Source: Antedon mediterranea (lineage: Eukaryota; Echinodermata; Crinoidea; Comatulida; Antedonidae). From it: a stretch of 64,000 bases of DNA. The notes under the pieces were generated by a model, which saw nothing but the letters and a program-made list of their open reading frames with translations, did not search any database and was not told the origin of the DNA. Location of the stretch: assembly GCF_964355755.1 (NCBI RefSeq), contig NC_092675.1, positions 12,601,312 through 12,665,311 of the forward strand, read 5' to 3'. A program made the translations under genes and the position numbers. Shown here in pieces: positions 58,829-64,000 of this stretch (its first letter is position 1; the number at the start of each line of letters is the position of its first letter).

Positions 58829-61800
58829 TATCGTATTTAAAAATGTTTTAGACCATTTTGAGCATTTAGATAAAACTTTTTCACACAAAACACCAAAGTG
58901 CTTAGAATAGCTTCAAATCGCATTTGGAGACATTTTAGACCATTTTGTGATTTTTGAAAAAACTTGTTAACATAAAAACACCAAAGTGCTTAGAATAGCT
59001 TCAAATCACATTTGGAGACGTTTTAGACCATTTTGTGATTTTCGAAAAAACTTTTTAACATAAAAACACCAAAGTGCTTAGAATAGCTTCAAATCACATT
59101 TGGAGACGTTTTAGACCATTTTGTGATTTTTGAAAAAACTTGTTAACATAAAAGCACGAAAGTGCTTAGAATAGCTTCAAATCGCATTTGGAAACGTTTT
59201 AGACCATTTTGTGATTTTCGAAAAAGATTGTTAACATAAAAACACCAAAGTGCTTAGAATCACATTATAAACCGTTTTAGACCATTTTGAGCATTTCGAT
59301 AACAATTTTCACACAAAAACATCAAAGAGCACAAAATAGCTTAATATCGTATTTAAAAATGTTTTAGACCATTTTGAGCATTTAGATAAAACTTTTTCAC
59401 ACAAAACACCAAAGTGCTTAGAATAGCTTCAAATCGCATTTGGAGACGGTTTAGACCATTTTGTGATTTTGAAAAAACTTGTTAACATAAAAACACCAAA
59501 GTGCTTAGAATAGCTTCAAATCGCATTTGGAGACGTTTTAGACCATTTTGTGATTTTCGAAAAAACTTGTTAACATAAAAACACCAAAGTGCTTAGAATA
59601 GCTTCAAATCGTATTTGGAGACGTTTTAGACCATTTTGAGATTTTCGAAAAAACTTGGTTACACAAAAACATCAAAGTGCTTAAAATCACATTATAAACC
59701 GTTTTAGACCATTTTGAGCATTTCGATAACACTTTTCACACAAAAACATCAAAGAGCACAAAATAGCTTAATATCGTATTTAAAAACGTTTTAGACCATT
59801 TTGAGCATTTCGACAAAACTTTTTCACACAAAACACCAAAGTGCTTAGAATAGCTTCAAATCGCATTTGGAGACGTTTTAGACCAATTTGTGCATTTCGA
59901 TGAAACTTGATTACACAAAAACATCAAAGTGCTTAAAATCACATTATAAACCGTTTTAGACCATTTTGAGCATTTCGATAACACTTTTCACACAAAAACA
60001 TCAAAGAGCACAAAATAGCTTAATATCGTATTTAAAAACGTTTTAGACCATTTTGAGCATTTAGACAAAACTTTTTCACACAAAACACCAAAGTGCTTAG
60101 AATAGCTTCAAATCGCATTTGGAGACGTTTTAGACCATTTTGTGCATTTCGATGGAACTTGGTTACACAAAAACATCAAAGTGCTTAAAATCACATTATA
60201 AATCGTTTTAGACCATTTTGAGCATTTCGACAAACTTTTTCACACAAAATACAAAAGTGCTTAGAATAGCTTCAAATCGCATTTGGAGACGTTTTAGACC
60301 ATTTTGTGATTTTCGAAAAAACTTTTTAACATAAAAACACCAAAGTGCTTAGAATAGCTTCAAATCACATTTGGAGACGTTTTAGACCATTTTGTGATTT
60401 TCGAAAAAACTTGTTAACATAAAAACACGAAAGTGCTTAGAATAGCTTCAAATCGCATTTAGAAACGTTTTAGACCATTTTGTGATTTTCGAAAAAATTG
60501 TTAACATAAAAACACCAAAGTGCTTAGAATCACATTATAAACCGTTTTAGACTATTTTGAGCATTTCGATAACAATTTTCACACAAAAACATCAAAGAGC
60601 ACAAAATAGCTTAATATCGTATTTAAAAATGTTTTAGACCATTTTGAGCATTTAGATAAAACTTTTTCACACAAAACACCAAAGTGCTTAGAATAGCTTC
60701 AAATCGCATTTGGAGACGTTTTAGACCAATTTGTGATTTTTGAAAAAACTTGTTAACATAAAAACACCAAAGTGCTTAGAATAGCTTCAAATCACATTTG
60801 GAGACGTTTTAGACCATTTTGTGATTTTGAACAAACTTGTTAACATAAAAACACCAAAGTGCTTAGAATAGCTTCAAATCGCATTTGGAGACGTTTTAGA
60901 CCATTTTGTGATTTTCGAAAAAACTTGTTAACATAAAAACACCAAAGTGCTTAGAATAGCTTCAAATCGTATTTGGAGACGTTTTAGACCATTTTGAGAT
61001 TTTCGAAAAAACTTGGTTACACAAAAACATCAAAGTGCTTAAAATCACATTATAAACCGTTTTAGACCATTTTGAGCATTTCGATAACACTTTTCACACA
61101 AAAACATCAAAGAGCACAAAATAGCTTAATATCGTATTTAAAAACGTTTTAGACCATTTTGAGCATTTCGACAAAACTTTTTCACACAAAACACCAAAGT
61201 GCTTAGAATAGCTTCAAATCGCATTTGGAGACGTTTTAGACCAATTTGTGCATTTCGATGAAACTTGATTACACAAAAACATCAAAGTGCTTAAAATCAC
61301 ATTATAAACCGTTTTAGACCATTTTGAGCATTTCGATAACACTTTTCACACAAAAACATCAAAGAGCACAAAATAGCTTAAAATCGTATTTATAAACGTT
61401 TTAGACCATTTTGAGCATTTCGACAAAACTTTTTCACATAAAACACCAAAGTGCTTAGAATAGCTTCAAATCGCATTTGGAGACGTTTTAGACCAATTTG
61501 TGCATTTCGATGAAACTTGATTACACAAAAACATCAAAGTGCTTAAAATCACATTATAAACCGTTTTAGACCATTTTGAGCATTTCGATAACACTTTTCA
61601 CACAAAAACATCAAAGAGCACAAAATAGCTTAATATCGTATTTAAAAACGTTTTAGACCATTTTGAGCATTTAGAAAAAACTTTTTCACACAAAACACCA
61701 AAGTGCTTAGAATAGCTTCAAATCGCATTTGAAGACGTTTTAGACCATTTTGTGATTTTTGAAAAAACTTGTTAACATAAAAACACCAAAGTGCTTAGAA

Positions 61801-62743
61801 TAGCTTCAAATCACATTTGGAGACGTTTTAGACCATTTTGTGATTTTCGAAAAAACTTGTTAACATAAAAACAAGAAAGTGCTTAGAATCACATTATAAA
61901 CCGTTTTAGACCATTTTGAGCATTTCGATAACAATTTTCACACAAAAACATCAAAGAGCACAAAATAGCTTAATATCGTATTTAAAAATGTTTTAGACCA
62001 TTTTGAGCATTTAGATAAAACTTTTTCACACAAAACACCAAAGTGCTTAGAATAGCTTCAAATCGCATTTGGAGACGTTTTAGACCATTTTGTGATTTTT
62101 GAAAAAACTTGTTAACATAAAAACACCAAAGTGCTTAGAATAGCTTCAAATCACATTTGGAGATGTTTTAGACCATTTTGTGATTTTTGTAAAAACTTGT
62201 TAACATAAAAACACGAAAGTGCTTAGAATAGCTTCAAATCACATTTGGAGACGTTTTAGACCATTTTGTGATTTTTGAAAAAACTTGTTAACATAAAAAC
62301 ACGAAAGTGCTTAGAATAGCTTCAAATCGCATTTGGAAACGTTTTAGACCATTTTGTGATTTTCGAAAAAGATTGTTAACATAAAAACACCAATGTGCTT
62401 AGAATCACATTATAAACCGTTTTAGACCATTTTGAGCATTTCGATAACAATTTTCACACAAAAACATCAAAGAGCACAAAATAGCTTAATATCGTATTTA
62501 TAAATGTTTTAGACCATTTTGAGCATTTCGACAAAACTTTTTCACACAAAACACCAAAGTGCTTAGAATAGCTTCAAATCGCATTTGGAGACGTTTTTTA
62601 TACCATTTTGTGATTTCGATGAAACTTGATTACACAAAAACATCAAAGTCCTTAAAATCACATTATAAACCGTTTTAGACCATTTTGAGCATTTCGATAA
62701 CACTTTTCACACAAAAACATCAAAGAGCACAAAATAGCTTAAT
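58825..62743. repeat. Satellite DNA block C
   Basis: Same satellite and monomer types as the other blocks, continuing in phase across the TTAA element. It includes the GATTTTGAACAAACTTG variant near 60827, shared with 52879 and 55872, and the GACGTTTTTTATACC variant near 62590, shared with 18047 and 26292. No genes. Confidence 0.96.
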
Positions 62744-62911
62744 TTTTTTATTTTATTTTATTTTATTTAATTTTCAGGCAAACATACATGACAACACAGC
62801 GGTGCAGCACCCTGAGGATTGCCATGAGTGCAAAGCACTATCGAGATGGCTCTCCATATACTGCACTAGAACATATAAGACAAACATATACACAAGATGC
62901 TCTACATAGAC

Positions 62912-62933
62912 AAAGACTTATTATTAAGTCTTT
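62912..62933. repeat. Perfect 9-bp hairpin in the SINE
   Basis: AAAGACTTA, loop TTAT, TAAGTCTTT. It adjoins the tRNA-like head at its 3' side in SINE orientation. It may form a stable stem in SINE RNA. Confidence 0.65.
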
Positions 62934-62982
62934 GGGAGTGGAGTTGTAAATTGTCATGAGAAAAAAACCCTGACATATGACA

Positions 62983-62993
62983 GGACTTGAACC
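62983..62993 (-). promoter_or_regulatory. Pol III box B of the SINE
   Basis: GGTTCAAGTCC on the minus strand, agreeing with the GGTTCGANTCC consensus at all but one position. Confidence 0.8.
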
Positions 62994-63026
62994 CAGGACC
63001 CTTAGATTGGTAGCCAAGCATCATAA

Positions 63027-63037
63027 CCACCAAGCCA
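63027..63037 (-). promoter_or_regulatory. Pol III box A of the SINE
   Basis: TGGCTTGGTGG on the minus strand, one mismatch to TRGYNNARNGG, with normal spacing to box B. Confidence 0.7.
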
Positions 63038-63049
63038 CAGCTCCACTCC

Positions 63050-64000
63050 TAATATCGTATTTAAAAACGTTTTAGACCATTTTGAGCATTTAGACAAAAC
63101 TTTTTCACACAAAACACCAAAGTGCTTAGAATAGCTTCAAATCGCATTTGGAGACGTTTTAGAACATTTTGTGTTTTTCGAAAAAAACTGTTAACATAAA
63201 AACACCAAAGTGCTTAGAATAGCTTCAAATCGCATTTGGAGACGTTTTAGAACATTTTGTGTTCTTCGAAAAAACCTGTTAACATAAAAACACCAAAGTG
63301 CTTAGAATAGCTTCAAATCGCATTTGGAGACGTTTTAGACCATTTTGTGATTTTTGAAAAAACTTGTTAACATAAAAACACCAAAGTGCTTAGAATAGCT
63401 TCAAATCACATTTGGAGACGTTTTAGACCATTTTGTGATTTTCGAAAAAACTTGTTAACATAAAAACACGAAAGTGCTTAGAATAGCTTCAAATCGCATT
63501 TGGAAACGTTTTAGACCATTTTGTGATTTTCGAAAAAGATTGTTAACATAAAAACACCAAAGTGCTTAGAATCACAATATAAACCGTTTTAGACCATTTT
63601 GAGCATTTCGATAACAATTTTCACACAAAAACATCAAAGAGCACAAAATAGCTTAATATCGTATTTAAAAATGTTTTAGACCATTTTGAGCATTTAGATA
63701 AAACTTTTTCACACAAAACACCAAAGTGCTTAGAATAGCTTCAAATCGCATTTGGAGACGGTTTAGACCATTTTGTGATTTTGAAAAAACTTGTTAACAT
63801 AAAAACACCAAAGTGCTTAGAATAGCTTCAAATCGCATTTGGAGACGTTTTAGACCATTTTGTGATTTTCGAAAAAACTTGTTAACATAAAAACACCAAA
63901 GTGCTTAGAATAGCTTCAAATCGTATTTGGAGACGTTTTAGACCATTTTGAGATTTTCGAAAAAACTTGGTTACACAAAAACATCAAAGTGCTTAAAATC
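63050..64000. repeat. Satellite DNA block D (runs off the window)
   Basis: Satellite resuming with TAATATCGTATTTAAAAACG. It includes the GAACATTTTGTG(T/C) monomer pair at 63161-63260, also seen near 2476, 15911 and 29802. It continues past the right edge of the window. No genes. Confidence 0.95.

Larger units (their letters stand above)
62744..63049 (-). mobile_element. tRNA-derived SINE
   Basis: A 306-bp insertion. Read on the minus strand it starts GGAGTGGAGCTGTGGC and ends in an A-rich tail of AAAATAAAATAAAATAAA type (plus strand 62744-62775). Internal Pol III promoter: box A TGGCTTGGTGG (63027-63037, 10 of 11 to the consensus) and box B GGTTCAAGTCC (62983-62993), 33 bp apart. A TAAT of the satellite is duplicated (62740-62743 and 63050-63053), and excision restores the normal monomer. 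The 5' 115 bp are bounded by a 12-of-13 inverted repeat and followed by a perfect 9-bp palindrome. The rest is an unidentified body. It encodes no protein; a short plus-strand frame starting in satellite at 62685 is chance. Mobilisation by a LINE is expected from the family. Confidence 0.85.

Noticed and set aside
62685-62909. 74-codon plus-strand frame
   Set aside because: Starts in satellite, crosses the SINE tail and ends in the SINE body; a chance fusion.
62960-63049. Functional tRNA gene
   Set aside because: Box A and B are present, but no proper cloverleaf can be drawn, the end stem is too long, and the segment is part of a 306-bp SINE with tail and target duplication.

Overview
The window is eukaryotic, almost certainly animal, repetitive DNA. 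No host gene and no prokaryotic feature was found. About 55.9 kb of the 64 kb is one AT-rich satellite DNA. Its monomers are 78-88 bp, mostly begin with the box CGTTTTAGACC, and come in several diverged types stacked into nested higher-order repeats. Periods measured by hand are 252, 442, 1626, 1975 and about 2990 bp, with longer duplication offsets of 3328, 8245 and 13891 bp. This is the texture of a (peri)centromeric or heterochromatic block evolving by unequal exchange. The species cannot be named. The abundance of AGGCCT words in one insertion, a tRNA-derived SINE and a Ngaro-type element would fit a marine invertebrate such as an echinoderm, hemichordate or mollusc, but this is weak inference.

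Three unrelated transposable elements interrupt the satellite, and the uninterrupted satellite can be read across each one. (1) 8716-15158: a 6.4-kb tyrosine-recombinase retrotransposon of the Ngaro type, on the minus strand. Its split direct repeats are in the order A1-ORFs-B1-A2-B2, nearly identical between copies (3 differences seen in 627 bp), so the insertion looks young. In transcription order it carries a leader with a TATA-like box, an SGNH-hydrolase ORF, an A-rich dyad tract, three hairpin repeats, a gag-like ORF with a CCCH plus CCHC zinc module, an RT/RNase H ORF in the +1 frame, four more hairpin repeats, and a tyrosine recombinase ORF with the full R-K-H-R-W-Y set. (2) 57451-58824: a 1374-bp non-coding element with short terminal inverted repeats and a TTAA target duplication (piggyBac-type, non-autonomous). 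(3) 62744-63049: a 306-bp tRNA-derived SINE on the minus strand with box A, box B, an A-rich tail and a 4-bp target duplication.

How the Ngaro-like genes would work together: gag packages the RNA, RT/RNase H makes cDNA, the B1-A2 internal junction supplies the missing sequence so that a circle with a B2-A1 junction forms, and the recombinase inserts that circle. Both flanks and the internal junction share the 6 bp TTTGTG, the likely crossover core. Neither pol nor the recombinase has a usable ATG. A +1 frameshift for pol and splicing from a leader donor for gag and recombinase are proposed from the sequence.

The strongest candidates for something undescribed are the expression architecture of this element (SGNH ORF first, two families of repeated hairpins, splice-like sites just before gag and recombinase) and the multi-scale organisation of the satellite.
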